A stretch of DNA of 64,000 bases from the NCBI RefSeq assembly GCF_001707825.1, contig NZ_LYBM01000004.1, forward strand, positions 1 to 64,000, given 5' to 3'. Source of the stretch: Veronia pacifica (GTDB lineage Bacteria; Pseudomonadota; Gammaproteobacteria; Enterobacterales; Vibrionaceae). The number at the start of each line of letters is the position of its first letter. Within the stretch, counting starts at the first letter, position 1. The position numbers were made by a program, and so were the translations under genes. Below, in pieces: positions 1 through 9,825 of the stretch. Under the pieces are notes generated by a model, which searched no databases, had not been told where the DNA came from, and saw only the letters and a program-made list of their open reading frames with translations.

Positions 1-1
1 G

Positions 2-736
2 CAGTCTCAGCCAGTGATCAGTAGTCAGGCAGAATGGTGCCTTCATGGTGCACATGTGCAGGTGTACTTTGTCGATCTTGAGCTGTCCTTTGCCGATACT
101 TTATTGTCATTTTGGTGTCAGACTCTGATATCCGCAGCGCCAGAATTCATCCAGCGGTCGATACAGGTTACTGATGCGGGCCTGATCGCTTTTGTCAAAG
201 ATGAAAACGGGACGGCTGACTACTGTGTTCCTGCCAAGACAGAACAAAGATTGTCGGTTAGCTATCATCAGACGACACAGGGCTGGCGGTTATGTTCGAC
301 TTTCCCTCCCGAGACAACAGACAGTGAAGTGTGTCTATTGGCACAAGGGATCATGATGTCACCAGAGGTTCAGGACAGAAGGCTTGAGGGACAATGTTAT
401 ACCTTGGCGGCCAATCTGGATTTGATGCATCGCCAACTTAACATTGAGGGTATCTGGGATCAGTCACCAATTGACAGCATCTCAGCGATTCGACAGTCGC
501 TGCGGTCGCTTGTTGACGAAGTACTGGTCGACAAGGCACAGATTATTGGAATCGGCTCGGGCGCAGAGGGGTTATGGCGGACACATTACAACAAATTCAG
601 CCCTGCCTATCATAGTGCCTTGCTTCAAGCCAGTGGCTGCGAAACACAACCAGACTTTTACCATCCAGATGTCACCCGCCTGACGGACATTGCCAGACAG
701 ATGCTTAAGGCGTTGGATAATGTTGAAATGTCTTGA
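2..736 (+). CDS. Unrecognised protein, 5' end outside the window
   Basis: The reading frame is open from the first bases of the window to TGA at 734-736. A GTG at 14 is the first possible start inside the window, but the frame runs upstream of it and no ribosome site is visible, so the true start is probably outside. About 244 residues are visible. They show no signal peptide, membrane segment or motif I recognise. The C-terminal half is rich in Leu, Asp and Gln and looks like a soluble helical domain. It is convergent with the response-regulator gene 21 bases downstream. Function unknown. Confidence 0.6.
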   Translation, partial: QSQPVISSQAEWCLHGAHVQVYFVDLELSFADTLLSFWCQTLISAAPEFIQRSIQVTDAGLIAFVKDENGTADYCVPAKTEQRLSVSYHQTTQGWRLCSTFPPETTDSEVCLLAQGIMMSPEVQDRRLEGQCYTLAANLDLMHRQLNIEGIWDQSPIDSISAIRQSLRSLVDEVLVDKAQIIGIGSGAEGLWRTHYNKFSPAYHSALLQASGCETQPDFYHPDVTRLTDIARQMLKALDNVEMS

Positions 737-757
737 TACAGAATTGGTGAAAACAGG

Positions 758-1426
758 TCAGCGTTTTAGGTAGCGGTCAAAATCAATATTCGTGACTCCG
801 ACGACAGCCTGAATACGGTTATGAACACCCAGCTTTCTCAAAATCGCTGACACATGAGATTTCACTGTGGTCTCAGAGATATTCAGATCGTAAGCAATCT
901 TCTTGTTTGCCGATCCCTGTGCCATCGATTTGAGTACCAGCAATTGCCTGCGAGTCAGGGTGTGCAGCATTTCTGGAGAAAAGCCAGTGTCATTGCGGCT
1001 TGTCGGCGGCGAACAGTGATGGTCTGACGCGCGAATAATATCCGCGGGCAGAAAAATATGTCCTGCCAATATTTGTTCGATGGCATCCGCCATTTGCTCT
1101 CTCGCAGCACTTTTAGAAATGAAGCCCGCTGCACCATAAGTGATTGTCTGCAAAATGATCTGACGGTTTGTTTCTGCAGAAATGATCGCAACAGGGTGCA
1201 GCGGATAGTGATTTCTGAGTTCTAAAAGGCCTTTAAGTCCGGCCATGCCCGGCATGTTGAGATCAAGCAGGATTAGGTCAATATCAGCATGGCTTTCAGC
1301 CATGGCCAGGGTTTGATCAATTTCATCTGATTGCAGGATCTCGGCGTCCTGAAATCTTGAGCGAATCACTGAAACCAACGCATCCCTGAATAAAGGATGA
1401 TCGTCAGCAACAAGAAACTTTGGCAT
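758..1426 (-). CDS. NarL/LuxR-family response regulator
   Basis: A two-domain transcription regulator of 222 residues. The N-terminal receiver domain carries the acidic pair Asp8-Asp9, the probable phospho-acceptor Asp55 (in LLDLNMPG) and the conserved Lys105 (ISKSA). The C-terminal LuxR-type helix-turn-helix begins near residue 150 (LTRRQLLVL) and contains the recognition region TVKSHVSAILRKLGV. I chose the ATG at 1426, not an in-frame start at 1477, because MPKFLVADDH is a normal receiver start and GGGAG lies just upstream. It is divergent from the FIST sensor and hybrid kinase genes, whose kinase it may serve; this pairing is inferred from position. LuxR-type regulators lie near NahK-like kinases in pseudomonads. 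Confidence 0.9.
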   Translation of the reverse strand: MPKFLVADDHPLFRDALVSVIRSRFQDAEILQSDEIDQTLAMAESHADIDLILLDLNMPGMAGLKGLLELRNHYPLHPVAIISAETNRQIILQTITYGAAGFISKSAAREQMADAIEQILAGHIFLPADIIRASDHHCSPPTSRNDTGFSPEMLHTLTRRQLLVLKSMAQGSANKKIAYDLNISETTVKSHVSAILRKLGVHNRIQAVVGVTNIDFDRYLKR

Positions 1427-1789
1427 ATCTGCTCCCTCTGCTGTGAATAGTACCTCTGCCAGCCAGCAAAATTTCAACCATAAGAAACTGATTGCATTGA
1501 GGTTAAATGAATTCCGGTGATTACCTTTCTTTATCAGGAAGTGTAGTTATGTCCGTATAAGTTAAAGGGCTTAAGGCGTATCAGTTGTGAGAAGTGAAAG
1601 AAGTTAAGACAAGAGACGACCTAATATCCTTCTTACGGATGAGGTTGAAGTTCTAAGCTGCAAGTACACTTTTGATGTTGTTGTCTGTGACTGTCAGCTG
1701 CAAGACATGCTTTGTGAGAGCAAGCGCGAGTTTTGTATCTACCCCATGACAGTGGCAAGGTATCAGCGAGTTGTCGGAGGAGTTTCAAT
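1427..1789. promoter_or_regulatory. Divergent intergenic region between regulator and FIST sensor
   Basis: About 360 bases separate the divergent start codons, so promoters for both directions must lie here. I see no convincing FNR, NorR or other named operator. A 9-base direct repeat, AGCTGCAAG, occurs at 1656-1664 and 1696-1704, exactly 40 bases apart. Its significance is unknown. No coding sequence is evident. Confidence 0.45.
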
Positions 1790-3004
1790 ATGGTCAATCA
1801 CGCCAGCATTCCCATCGTAAAGCAGGAATCGATTTATAAAGCAGAGACCTATCAGCTTGACCCTATCAAAGCCTCACGGGAACTCGCCCGCCAACTGGAC
1901 GCTGAGGATATTGGCTTCATTCTGTTTTTCTGCTCGTCGGCTTATGAACTGAGTGCACTGGCTCCTGCGATGGATGACGCGTTTGCTGGGATCTCCGTCA
2001 TGGGCTGCACCACAGCCGGAGAGATCACCAGCCAAGGCTACTCAGAAAGCAGTATCAGTGCGTTGGGATTCAGCCGGGATCTCTTTACAATTTGTGGTAC
2101 TCGTGTGCCATTGAGTGACTTTGATCTGCAAAAAGCACAGCACTGCGTCAATTCGCTGGTGTCCTGTTGCAGTCGAGATCAGAAGGCACCGATCAACGAC
2201 AATACTTTTGTGCTGACCTTGATTGATGGCCTCTCGCCCAGTGAGGAAAACTTTCTCGTCACGCTGGATACCGCACTGGGCGGTATTCCACACTTTGGCG
2301 GCTCGGCCGGAGACGATCAGAATCTGGCAAACACTCATGTCTATCATCAAGGGCAGTTTTATTCCGAATCAGCCATCGTGGTGATGTTTAACACCCTGTG
2401 TCCGTTTGAGGTTTTTACAACCCACCATATTGAGAGTCTCGACAGCAAGCTGGTGGTTACCCGCGCTGATTGTGAGCATCGCCGGGTCTATGAGTTTAAT
2501 GCTGAACCCGCTGCTGTCGTTTATGCGCGTGAGATTGGCGTGTCGCTTGAGGATTTAAAGCCACAGGTTTATGCCACCAATCCGCTGGCCGTGATGATAG
2601 GTGATCAGTACTTTGTCCGGTCGATCCAGAAAGTGAATGATGACCTCAGTCTGGATTTTTACTGTGCGATGGATGATGGCGTCGTGGTCACGGCGATGCG
2701 TCCGGGCGATATTTTTGCCAACCTCTCGAAGACGCTGGACAGTGCGATTGAGCGGCTGGGTTCAATCGAAGTCACACTTGGTTGCGACTGTTTTTTACGT
2801 CGGTTAGAAATTGAACATAATATGGCATTAGCCAGTGCCCGATCTGCGTTGAGAGATTATCGTATCGTAGGATTTAACACCTATGGTGAGCAACTCAATG
2901 GTATCCATATGAACCAGACCCTGACTGGTGTGGTGATCGGTGAACCCAGTGACGTCGGTGATTCCTCCAGCGTTTTAACAGACACCGCGCTCAGGGCGGG
3001 TTGA
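1790..3004 (+). CDS. FIST-domain sensor protein, NosP-like
   Basis: A 404-residue cytoplasmic protein with FIST_N (about residues 25-230) and FIST_C (about 240-385) domains. The family hallmarks seen are a Gly-rich stretch (GGIPHFGGSAGDD), the preceding CTTAGE segment and the C-terminal segment with GFNTYGEQ. FIST proteins are ligand sensors. The NosP subgroup binds heme and nitric oxide and controls the adjacent kinase NahK. The ATG at 1790 is chosen because GGAGGAG lies 8-9 bases upstream; a TTG at 1733 in the same frame lacks support. The stop overlaps the start region of the next gene, so the sensor and kinase are translationally coupled. Heme binding cannot be shown from sequence; amino-acid sensing is the alternative for FIST proteins. 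Confidence 0.85.
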   Translation: MVNHASIPIVKQESIYKAETYQLDPIKASRELARQLDAEDIGFILFFCSSAYELSALAPAMDDAFAGISVMGCTTAGEITSQGYSESSISALGFSRDLFTICGTRVPLSDFDLQKAQHCVNSLVSCCSRDQKAPINDNTFVLTLIDGLSPSEENFLVTLDTALGGIPHFGGSAGDDQNLANTHVYHQGQFYSESAIVVMFNTLCPFEVFTTHHIESLDSKLVVTRADCEHRRVYEFNAEPAAVVYAREIGVSLEDLKPQVYATNPLAVMIGDQYFVRSIQKVNDDLSLDFYCAMDDGVVVTAMRPGDIFANLSKTLDSAIERLGSIEVTLGCDCFLRRLEIEHNMALASARSALRDYRIVGFNTYGEQLNGIHMNQTLTGVVIGEPSDVGDSSSVLTDTALRAG

Positions 3005-5655
3005 GGGTGACAGATAGTAAGCAGGCTCTTCAACAACAACTTGATGCGCTTCGTCAGGAGAATGACCGACAGAAGAAGATTATCGATTCTCTGATCCACA
3101 GGGTAGAGAAGGGCAGTCGTCCACATGGGGATGCATGGAGCGCATTCCAGCATTCCGTGGTACTGGCTGATCAGGTCAGAGAGAAAACAGAAGCCCTCAA
3201 CAATACTCTGCAAGATCTCGCCCTGATCAATCATCAGCTTTCGGCGGCCAAATCTGAGGCCGAGCAGGCGCAACAGCGTTTTGTTGATGCCATCGAATCT
3301 TTTTCTGACGCCTTTGCCCTGTACGATGAAAACCGCCGGCTGGTGTACTGTAACAGCCATTACCTTAACTTCTGGTCACAGCAGCCTTTTGTGATTGAGC
3401 ATCAAGCGTTGGCACCGGAAGACATGTACATGCTGGCGATTGAAAAAGGCATGATCGAGCACGTCGAGGAAAGCTCCAGAACACCTGAAGAGCTCACTGT
3501 CAGATTGTGGGATCAGCGCTGGGTTAAAATCAATCAGAGAAAAACCAGTGAAGGTGGTTCGGTCATGCTGTATACCGACATCACTGAGTTAAAGCTGGCA
3601 GAGACCGCCCGTTTCGAGGCGGCAATGGCAGAGAAAAGCCGGGTGCTCCAGGCCATGATCGATAACCTCTCCCAAGGAGTGTTGATGGTGGATGGAGATG
3701 ACCGAATAAAAGTGTTCAATCGCGCCTTTATTACCATCAGTGGTATTGAAAAGCCCCCTCTGGCTGGTGAAAAGATTGCAGACCTCTGCCAGACGTCACT
3801 GCTCAAGGTTTCCCGTATTGCCTCCGAAAAAATCCACAATCACGATGTACAGATACAGACGTTGGCCGATGGCAGGGTGATTGAAGTCCGTAGCCATTCG
3901 ATGGGAGGTGACGCGTATGTTAATACCTACACTGACATTACGCAGGGTTATCAGGATGCCAGAGAGCTTCGTGAAAACGCTCAGTGGCTGCGCCTTATCA
4001 CGGATAATGTTCCTGCACTGATTGCTTATGTCGGGGCTGACCTCGACTATCAGTTTACCAACCGTGCATATGATGAATGGTATGGCTTCGCGCGGGGCAG
4101 CCTGATTGGTCAGCACATCTCAGTACCGCGCGGGCCGCAGCGGTTCAGAGCGCTCAAGCCCTTTATTGAAAGGGCACTGGCGGGCGAAACCGTGATGTTT
4201 GAGTTTGAAGATAATGAAGACCCGAGCGGACAGCCACGTTTTGTAGTGAAAAGTTTGGTGCCAAACAAAGATGCCCGAAAAAAGGTCACGGGTTTGTTCG
4301 TCCTTAACTGGGACATCACCGAGCGCAAGCGGCATGCGGAACAACTTACCCAGTCTTACCAGACACTCGAAGCCAGAGTTCAGGAACGTACAGCGCAACT
4401 TCAACATGTTAACTACAAGCTGCAAAGCGAGGTGGAGGAGAGACGGGAAGCGCAGGCCAGATTACTGGAAGCCAAAAAGGATGCCGAGCACGCTAACCTG
4501 TCAAAAACTAAGTTTCTTGCCGCTATCAGCCATGATCTACTGCAACCCCTGAATGCTGCTTTGCTTTACCTTGGTTCTCTTCAGACACTACGTATGTCTT
4601 CCTCTGTTCGGCGGGTGACGGAAGCGTTGTCTTTCTCACTCCGTGACGTAGAGAGTTTGATCACCACGCTGGTGGATATATCCAAGCTGGATGCAGGCGC
4701 GGTTACCGCAGATAAGCAGTCGCTGCCGATGAGTGATTTGCTCGATAATCTGGCCGATGAATTTGGGGTGTTGGCAGAAAAGCTTGATGTGGATTTTCGC
4801 TATGTCAGTACTCATGTGTCTGTGTATACCGACCCACAGCTACTTGGTCGGATTGTCCGTAATCTGGTGACCAATGCCTTGCGATACGCCCCGAGAGGGC
4901 GGGTATTACTGGGATGCCGCAGGCGGGAAAATGGTGTGTCAGTCGAAGTGATCGATACTGGGGTTGGGATCCCGGCAGAGAAGCAGCGGGAGATCTTCCA
5001 GGAATTCTGTCGTCTTGATCCCAAGCATGATACGCACCATCACACCCAGCTCGGTCTTGGACTGGCGATTGTTGATAAGATCTCTCGTGTACTGGGGCAC
5101 AACGTCAGTGTCAGATCAGAGTCGGGTAAAGGATCATGCTTTTCTGTGCTGGTGCCCTTCGGCGTGCAGCACGACCTTGCTGTGGCGCAGAAAAAACTAC
5201 CCATACTGGATCAGGGGGTCGCCCTGCAGGGAGCCAGAGTCTGGGTGATCGACAATGACCCCAACATCTGCGCTGCCATGTCTGAGCTCCTGACACTCTG
5301 GGGATGTGAGGTCATTTCTGCCAGTTCGTTGTCCGATCTGCAGATGCAGTGCGATTTGGCGAGGACTCCGGTCGAATTGCTCGTGGTTGACTATCATCTC
5401 GACGACGGTGAGAACGGCATTGACTTGGTCACTTTCATTAACAGTCAGCGAGTCAGGCCCGTGGCTACCCTTTTAGTGACCGCAAATCGTAGCGAGGCGC
5501 TCAGCCAGCAAGCCAGAGAATCCGGATATCTGGTGTTGTTCAAACCCGTTTCTCCAATCCGGCTTAAAACAACGCTGATTCATCTTATTAAACAGCATAG
5601 CCACACTCCTCCTGAGCTTGTCACACAGAAAAATAGCGATTCTTCGCCCGTCTAA
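3001..5655 (+). CDS. Multi-PAS hybrid sensor histidine kinase, NahK-like
   Basis: A cytoplasmic hybrid kinase of about 884 residues with no membrane segments. Order: N-terminal coiled coil (1-90), three PAS domains (about 93-200, 213-313 and 323-440), coiled coil, HisKA with His511 in ISHDLLQPLNA, HATPase with DTGVGIP and GLGLAI boxes (about 610-730), and a C-terminal receiver domain with probable phospho-acceptor Asp797 (VVDYHLDD). The H-box and layout match the NahK/ErcS' family, which acts with a FIST partner in nitric-oxide and biofilm control. The start is TTG 3001, overlapping the previous stop, or GTG 3007; the data do not decide. With no transmembrane input domain, the upstream FIST protein is the likely signal source. 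An HPt protein or the divergent regulator is the probable output. Confidence 0.9.
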   Translation: MRVTDSKQALQQQLDALRQENDRQKKIIDSLIHRVEKGSRPHGDAWSAFQHSVVLADQVREKTEALNNTLQDLALINHQLSAAKSEAEQAQQRFVDAIESFSDAFALYDENRRLVYCNSHYLNFWSQQPFVIEHQALAPEDMYMLAIEKGMIEHVEESSRTPEELTVRLWDQRWVKINQRKTSEGGSVMLYTDITELKLAETARFEAAMAEKSRVLQAMIDNLSQGVLMVDGDDRIKVFNRAFITISGIEKPPLAGEKIADLCQTSLLKVSRIASEKIHNHDVQIQTLADGRVIEVRSHSMGGDAYVNTYTDITQGYQDARELRENAQWLRLITDNVPALIAYVGADLDYQFTNRAYDEWYGFARGSLIGQHISVPRGPQRFRALKPFIERALAGETVMFEFEDNEDPSGQPRFVVKSLVPNKDARKKVTGLFVLNWDITERKRHAEQLTQSYQTLEARVQERTAQLQHVNYKLQSEVEERREAQARLLEAKKDAEHANLSKTKFLAAISHDLLQPLNAALLYLGSLQTLRMSSSVRRVTEALSFSLRDVESLITTLVDISKLDAGAVTADKQSLPMSDLLDNLADEFGVLAEKLDVDFRYVSTHVSVYTDPQLLGRIVRNLVTNALRYAPRGRVLLGCRRRENGVSVEVIDTGVGIPAEKQREIFQEFCRLDPKHDTHHHTQLGLGLAIVDKISRVLGHNVSVRSESGKGSCFSVLVPFGVQHDLAVAQKKLPILDQGVALQGARVWVIDNDPNICAAMSELLTLWGCEVISASSLSDLQMQCDLARTPVELLVVDYHLDDGENGIDLVTFINSQRVRPVATLLVTANRSEALSQQARESGYLVLFKPVSPIRLKTTLIHLIKQHSHTPPELVTQKNSDSSPV

Positions 5656-5876
5656 TAGCCACTAGTCATCGAAAGACAGCCTTTTTTACTGCTCATCTCA
5701 TTCAGCAATCATCCTTTACATTCGTTAAAAACCCTAATTAATGTCAGGTCTCACAAACGGAACGACCAATCCGGCAGGTATAAAACACACTGACTAAGCT
5801 TAATGTGAGCAATGTTTTACACAAAACAGCTAGTTGAATTGTCACTACTGTTTTGTTTCATTGAAGGAAACGACTT

Positions 5877-6110
5877 ATGACTAAAACAGAACTTCGTGAC
5901 CTTTTTAGCCAGCAAATGCTTGTTGAGGCGGTGGTTGAACCCTCATTGACTTCGGGTGGGTGGATTGTCGAGTTCAGGCATGCGAGAGGGGGACTGGTGC
6001 CTCTTACTGATGGAAAAGGTATCGAGCAGTGTTTTCAGGATGTTGACTTGGCAACAGAAAATGCGCTGGATATTGGTTTTCATCAGGTTCGAATCGTAGA
6101 CAGCGATTGA
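5877..6110 (+). CDS. Small protein of unknown function upstream of cysJ
   Basis: A 77-residue acidic soluble protein with no signal peptide or membrane segment. AAGGAAA stands 8 bases before the ATG, which supports translation. It contains a WIVEFRHARGG segment and several aromatic and Gly residues consistent with a small beta fold. I do not recognise the family. A strong terminator at 6147-6180 ends this transcript before cysJ, so it is probably an independent unit and not the first gene of the cysteine operon. Confidence 0.65.
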   Translation: MTKTELRDLFSQQMLVEAVVEPSLTSGGWIVEFRHARGGLVPLTDGKGIEQCFQDVDLATENALDIGFHQVRIVDSD

Positions 6111-6146
6111 TATCTTAATACTTATTCTTAAACCTATTCTCATCGG

Positions 6147-6180
6147 TCAGCGCGACGTATTCATGTCGCGCTGATTTTCT
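6147..6180 (+). terminator. Rho-independent terminator of the 77-residue gene
   Basis: A perfect 10-base stem (TCAGCGCGAC / GTCGCGCTGA) with an 8-base loop is followed by TTTTCT. It lies 36 bases after the small gene and about 120 bases before cysJ, which separates the two transcription units. Confidence 0.85.
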
Positions 6181-6301
6181 TACCATTAGTTATAAAACAT
6201 GCAGATCTATTCTTTCTAGTTATTACGGTCAATAGCTACCCTATGGTCACACTAGCGCGCGTCCCCCACGTCGTGCCGGAAAGAAGAAGGAATGTCGTGT
6301 C

Positions 6302-8110
6302 ATGTTACTAAAGGATCTTTCTGCCCTCGCAAGCCCACTTAATGATCAGCAAATTGGTCAGTTGCAGCAGGCGGCGGCGGAGCTCAGCCCGCAACAGCTC
6401 GCCTGGATTAGCGGTTATTTCTGGGGCCTGAGTCAGACGCCTGTGGGTGCGTCCGCAGGTGCTCAGGTTGCAACTGCTGCCGCTGCGGTACCCGCGGGTA
6501 AGCTGACCATCATCTATGCCTCACAGACAGGTAACGCCAAAGGTGTTGCCGAATCGCTCGAAGAGCAGGTTAAATCCGCAGGCCTTGATGTGGCGCTTTA
6601 CTCTGCAGATGATTACAAACCACGTGAACTGGCTAAAGAAACGCACGTGGTCATTGTTGCCTCGACAAACGGCGAGGGTGAGCCGCCCGATAACGCTATT
6701 TCATTGCATGAATTTCTTCAGTCGAAGAAAGCCCCAAAACTCGACAAACTGCAATATGCCGTTATTGGTTTAGGTGACTCAAGCTACGAGTTTTTCTGCC
6801 AGACGGCGAAAGACTTTGACAGCTATCTGTCAAAACTGGGTGCGACAGCCATGGTTCCGCGTGTCGACTGCGATGTTGACTACGAAGAGGAAACAGAAAG
6901 CTGGGCGGCTACCATTGTTAAAGAAGCGCAGGAGCGCCTCAAGTCTGGTTCGGGTGAAGTTGTCGTGCCACTGCATGCGACAGCAGCCGCTGTGGCTTCC
7001 GCATTCAACAAAAAGAACCCATATCAGGCAGAGTTACTCACTAACCAGAAAATCACCGGACGCGATTCTGGCAAAGATGTCCGTCATATTGAAATTGACT
7101 TGGGTGAATCCGGTATTACTTATCAACCCGGTGATGCCTTGGGCGTATGGTTCAAGAACTGCTCTGATCTCGCGGGAGAGATCCTGTCGACTGCTGGCCT
7201 GAATGGCGATGAAACTGTGGATGTTGGCGGTGAGTCTCTGTCGCTGAAGCAAGCGCTGACCGAAAAATTTGAAATCACTGCATCGAACCCACAACTGGTA
7301 GAGAAATACGCTGAACTGTCTGGCAGTAAGAAGCTTGAGAAGCTGGTGGCAGACAAAGATAAGCTGCGTGACTATGCCAATAACACTCAGGTAGTCGATG
7401 TACTGAAAGAGAAGAAAACCAAGCTCAGTGCTGAGCAGCTGGTAGGCCTGCTGCGTAAACTGACGCCGCGTCTGTATTCTATTGCTTCCAGTCAGGAAGA
7501 AGTTGGCGAGGAAGTCCATCTTACCGTCGGCGTAGTTGAATATCAGCAGGGTGATCAGACCCGTTTCGGGGGAGCCTCAAGTTTCTTGGCTCATAGAGCT
7601 GACGATGAAATTATTGGTGTATTCATCGAGCACAACAATAACTTCAAACTGCCTCAGGATGACAATGCACCTGTGATAATGGTAGGGCCGGGCACAGGTA
7701 TTGCACCGTTCCGCGCCTTTTTACAGGAGCGTGACGCACGCGGAGCAGCAGGCGAAAACTGGCTGTTCTTTGGCGACCGTACCTTCACTCAGGATTTCCT
7801 GTATCAGGTGGAGTGGCAACAATTCCTCAAGTCGGGCACCTTGAACAAAATTGATGTTGCCTTCAGCCGTGATCAGGCCGAAAAAATCTACGTGCAACAC
7901 AAGCTTCTTGAGAATGCCGAGGAGCTGTGGGCGTGGCTCGAAAAAGGCGCGTATTTTTATGTTTGTGGTGATGCCACTTACATGGCAAAAGATGTCCATG
8001 AAGCCCTCATTACTGTTGTGGAACAACAAGGCGGAAAGAGCCGTGAAGACGCAGAGAACTACTTAAACGAACTGCGCAAGGCGAAGCGTTATCAGAAGGA
8101 TGTGTACTAA
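6302..8110 (+). CDS. cysJ: NADPH-sulfite reductase flavoprotein alpha subunit
   Basis: CysJ passes electrons from NADPH through FAD and FMN to the CysI hemoprotein for reduction of sulfite to sulfide. The 602-residue length fits the family. An FMN-binding flavodoxin domain begins near residue 66 (SQTGNAKG at about 74-81). The FAD domain contains RLYSIASS and GGASSFLA, and the NADPH-binding module has [12 protein letters not shown]. The C-terminus KRYQKDVY is typical, with the penultimate region stacking on FAD. The residue 40-66 segment is an Ala-rich linker. AAGGA lies about 10 bases before the ATG. It is the first gene of cysJIH; the stop TAA shares one base with the cysI start. Confidence 0.98.
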   Translation: MLLKDLSALASPLNDQQIGQLQQAAAELSPQQLAWISGYFWGLSQTPVGASAGAQVATAAAAVPAGKLTIIYASQTGNAKGVAESLEEQVKSAGLDVALYSADDYKPRELAKETHVVIVASTNGEGEPPDNAISLHEFLQSKKAPKLDKLQYAVIGLGDSSYEFFCQTAKDFDSYLSKLGATAMVPRVDCDVDYEEETESWAATIVKEAQERLKSGSGEVVVPLHATAAAVASAFNKKNPYQAELLTNQKITGRDSGKDVRHIEIDLGESGITYQPGDALGVWFKNCSDLAGEILSTAGLNGDETVDVGGESLSLKQALTEKFEITASNPQLVEKYAELSGSKKLEKLVADKDKLRDYANNTQVVDVLKEKKTKLSAEQLVGLLRKLTPRLYSIASSQEEVGEEVHLTVGVVEYQQGDQTRFGGASSFLAHRADDEIIGVFIEHNNNFKLPQDDNAPVIMVGPGTGIAPFRAFLQERDARGAAGENWLFFGDRTFTQDFLYQVEWQQFLKSGTLNKIDVAFSRDQAEKIYVQHKLLENAEELWAWLEKGAYFYVCGDATYMAKDVHEALITVVEQQGGKSREDAENYLNELRKAKRYQKDVY

Positions 8111-9825
8111 TGAGCGATCAAAATATCTTAGGCGAAAATCTTGGTCCGCTTTCGGATAATGAGCGCTTAAAAAGGGAAAGTAACTTCCTGCGCGGGACGA
8201 TAGTTCAGGATCTGGGGGACAGAATCACTGGTGGCTTCACCGCTGATAACTTTCAGCTGATCCGTTTCCACGGAATGTATCAGCAGGATGACCGTGATAT
8301 CAGGGCGGAGCGTGCCAAACAAAAACTTGAGCCGCTTCAGAATGTGATGCTTCGTGCCCGTATGCCGGGTGGGGTGATCAAGCCAGAACAGTGGTTAGCC
8401 ATTGACAAGTTCGCCACTGATCACACCATGTACGGCAGTATCCGCCTGACAACCCGTCAGACCTTCCAGTTTCACGGTGTTCTCAAGCCAAATATCAAGC
8501 TGATGCACCAGACGCTGAACCAGATTGGCATCGACTCCATCGCAACGGCAGGCGATGTTAACCGTAACGTACTGTGTACCACCAACCCTGTTGAATCTGA
8601 GCTGCATCAGGAAGCCTATGAATGGGCGGCAAGGATCAGTGAGCACCTGCTACCAAAAACCCGTGCTTACGCGGAGATTTGGCTGGACGGTGAGAAGGTT
8701 GAAGGGCATCAGGATGAAGAGCCAGTATTAGGTTCCAATTATCTGCCACGTAAATTCAAAACCACTGTGGTGATCCCGCCGCAGAACGATGTTGATGTTC
8801 ATGCAAATGACCTTAACTTCATTGCTATGTCTGACAACGGCAAGCTGGTGGGCTTCAACGTCTTGGTCGGTGGTGGTCTCGCGATGACTCACGGTGACAC
8901 TTCAACCTATCCGCGCCGTGCTGATGATTTGGGCTTTATTCCACTGGATAAAACCCTTGATGTTGCCGCTGCCGTAGTCTCGACACAGCGAGACTGGGGT
9001 AACCGTAGTAACAGGAAGAATGCAAAAACCAAATACACACTGGATCGCGTTGGAACAGAGGCCTTTAAAGCTGAGGTCGAAAAGCGTGCCGATGTGAAAT
9101 TCGAGCCAAGCCGTCCCTTCGAGTTTACCGGACGTGGTGACCGTATTGGGTGGACACACGGCATTGATGGAAAATACCATCTGGCACTGTTCATTGAGAA
9201 TGGCCGTTTGCTCGATTACCCCGGTAAACCGCTAAAAAGTGGTGTAGCTGAAATCGCCAAAATTCACACAGGTGATTTCAGGATGACGGCAAACCAGAAC
9301 CTGATCATCGCAGGTGTGGAAGAAGCTCAGAAAGACATCATTGATAAAATTGCCCGCGATCATGGCTTGATCGATGATGGGGTGAGTGAGCAACGCATGA
9401 ACTCTATGGCGTGTGTTGCCTTCCCAACCTGTCCTCTGGCGATGGCCGAAGCAGAGCGTTTCCTGCCAGGTTTTGTCACTGACATTGAAGGCATTATGGC
9501 TAATCATGGTGTGGGTCATGAACACATCATTCTTCGGGTCACAGGCTGTCCGAACGGATGTGGACGAGCCATGCTTGCGGAGATTGGTCTGGTGGGTAAA
9601 GCACCCGGCCGTTATAACCTCCACTTAGGCGGCAACCGTGAAGGTACCCGTGTCCCTAAGATGTACAAAGAAAACATTACTGATAAGCAGATCCTTGAGG
9701 AAATTGATTCTCTCGTTGGTCGTTGGGCGGCTGAACGTGAGGGGGATGAGTGCTTTGGTGACTTTGTTATTCGTGCTGGAATCATCGCTGAAGTGAAAGT
9801 ATCCGTGAGGGATTTTTATGCCTGA
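8110..9825 (+). CDS. cysI: NADPH-sulfite reductase hemoprotein beta subunit
   Basis: CysI performs the six-electron reduction of sulfite to sulfide with siroheme and a 4Fe-4S cluster. Both halves of the cluster and siroheme signature are present: Cys-x5-Cys in [11 protein letters not shown] and Cys-x3-Cys in [10 protein letters not shown]. Anion-binding Arg and Lys regions such as [12 protein letters not shown] are also there. At 571 residues it is the usual length. The start overlaps the cysJ stop by one base (TAATG), and the 3' end overlaps cysH by 8 bases, so the three genes are tightly coupled. Its siroheme would come from the CysG encoded at 18871-20292. Confidence 0.98.
   Translation: MSDQNILGENLGPLSDNERLKRESNFLRGTIVQDLGDRITGGFTADNFQLIRFHGMYQQDDRDIRAERAKQKLEPLQNVMLRARMPGGVIKPEQWLAIDKFATDHTMYGSIRLTTRQTFQFHGVLKPNIKLMHQTLNQIGIDSIATAGDVNRNVLCTTNPVESELHQEAYEWAARISEHLLPKTRAYAEIWLDGEKVEGHQDEEPVLGSNYLPRKFKTTVVIPPQNDVDVHANDLNFIAMSDNGKLVGFNVLVGGGLAMTHGDTSTYPRRADDLGFIPLDKTLDVAAAVVSTQRDWGNRSNRKNAKTKYTLDRVGTEAFKAEVEKRADVKFEPSRPFEFTGRGDRIGWTHGIDGKYHLALFIENGRLLDYPGKPLKSGVAEIAKIHTGDFRMTANQNLIIAGVEEAQKDIIDKIARDHGLIDDGVSEQRMNSMACVAFPTCPLAMAEAERFLPGFVTDIEGIMANHGVGHEHIILRVTGCPNGCGRAMLAEIGLVGKAPGRYNLHLGGNREGTRVPKMYKENITDKQILEEIDSLVGRWAAEREGDECFGDFVIRAGIIAEVKVSVRDFYA

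Noticed and set aside
1656-1704. AGCTGCAAG direct repeat 40 bases apart upstream of the FIST gene
   Set aside because: Only two copies of a short word, with no known binding protein; chance is likely.
5656-5876. Terminator search after the hybrid kinase
   Set aside because: I found T-rich sequence but no convincing stem, so none is called.
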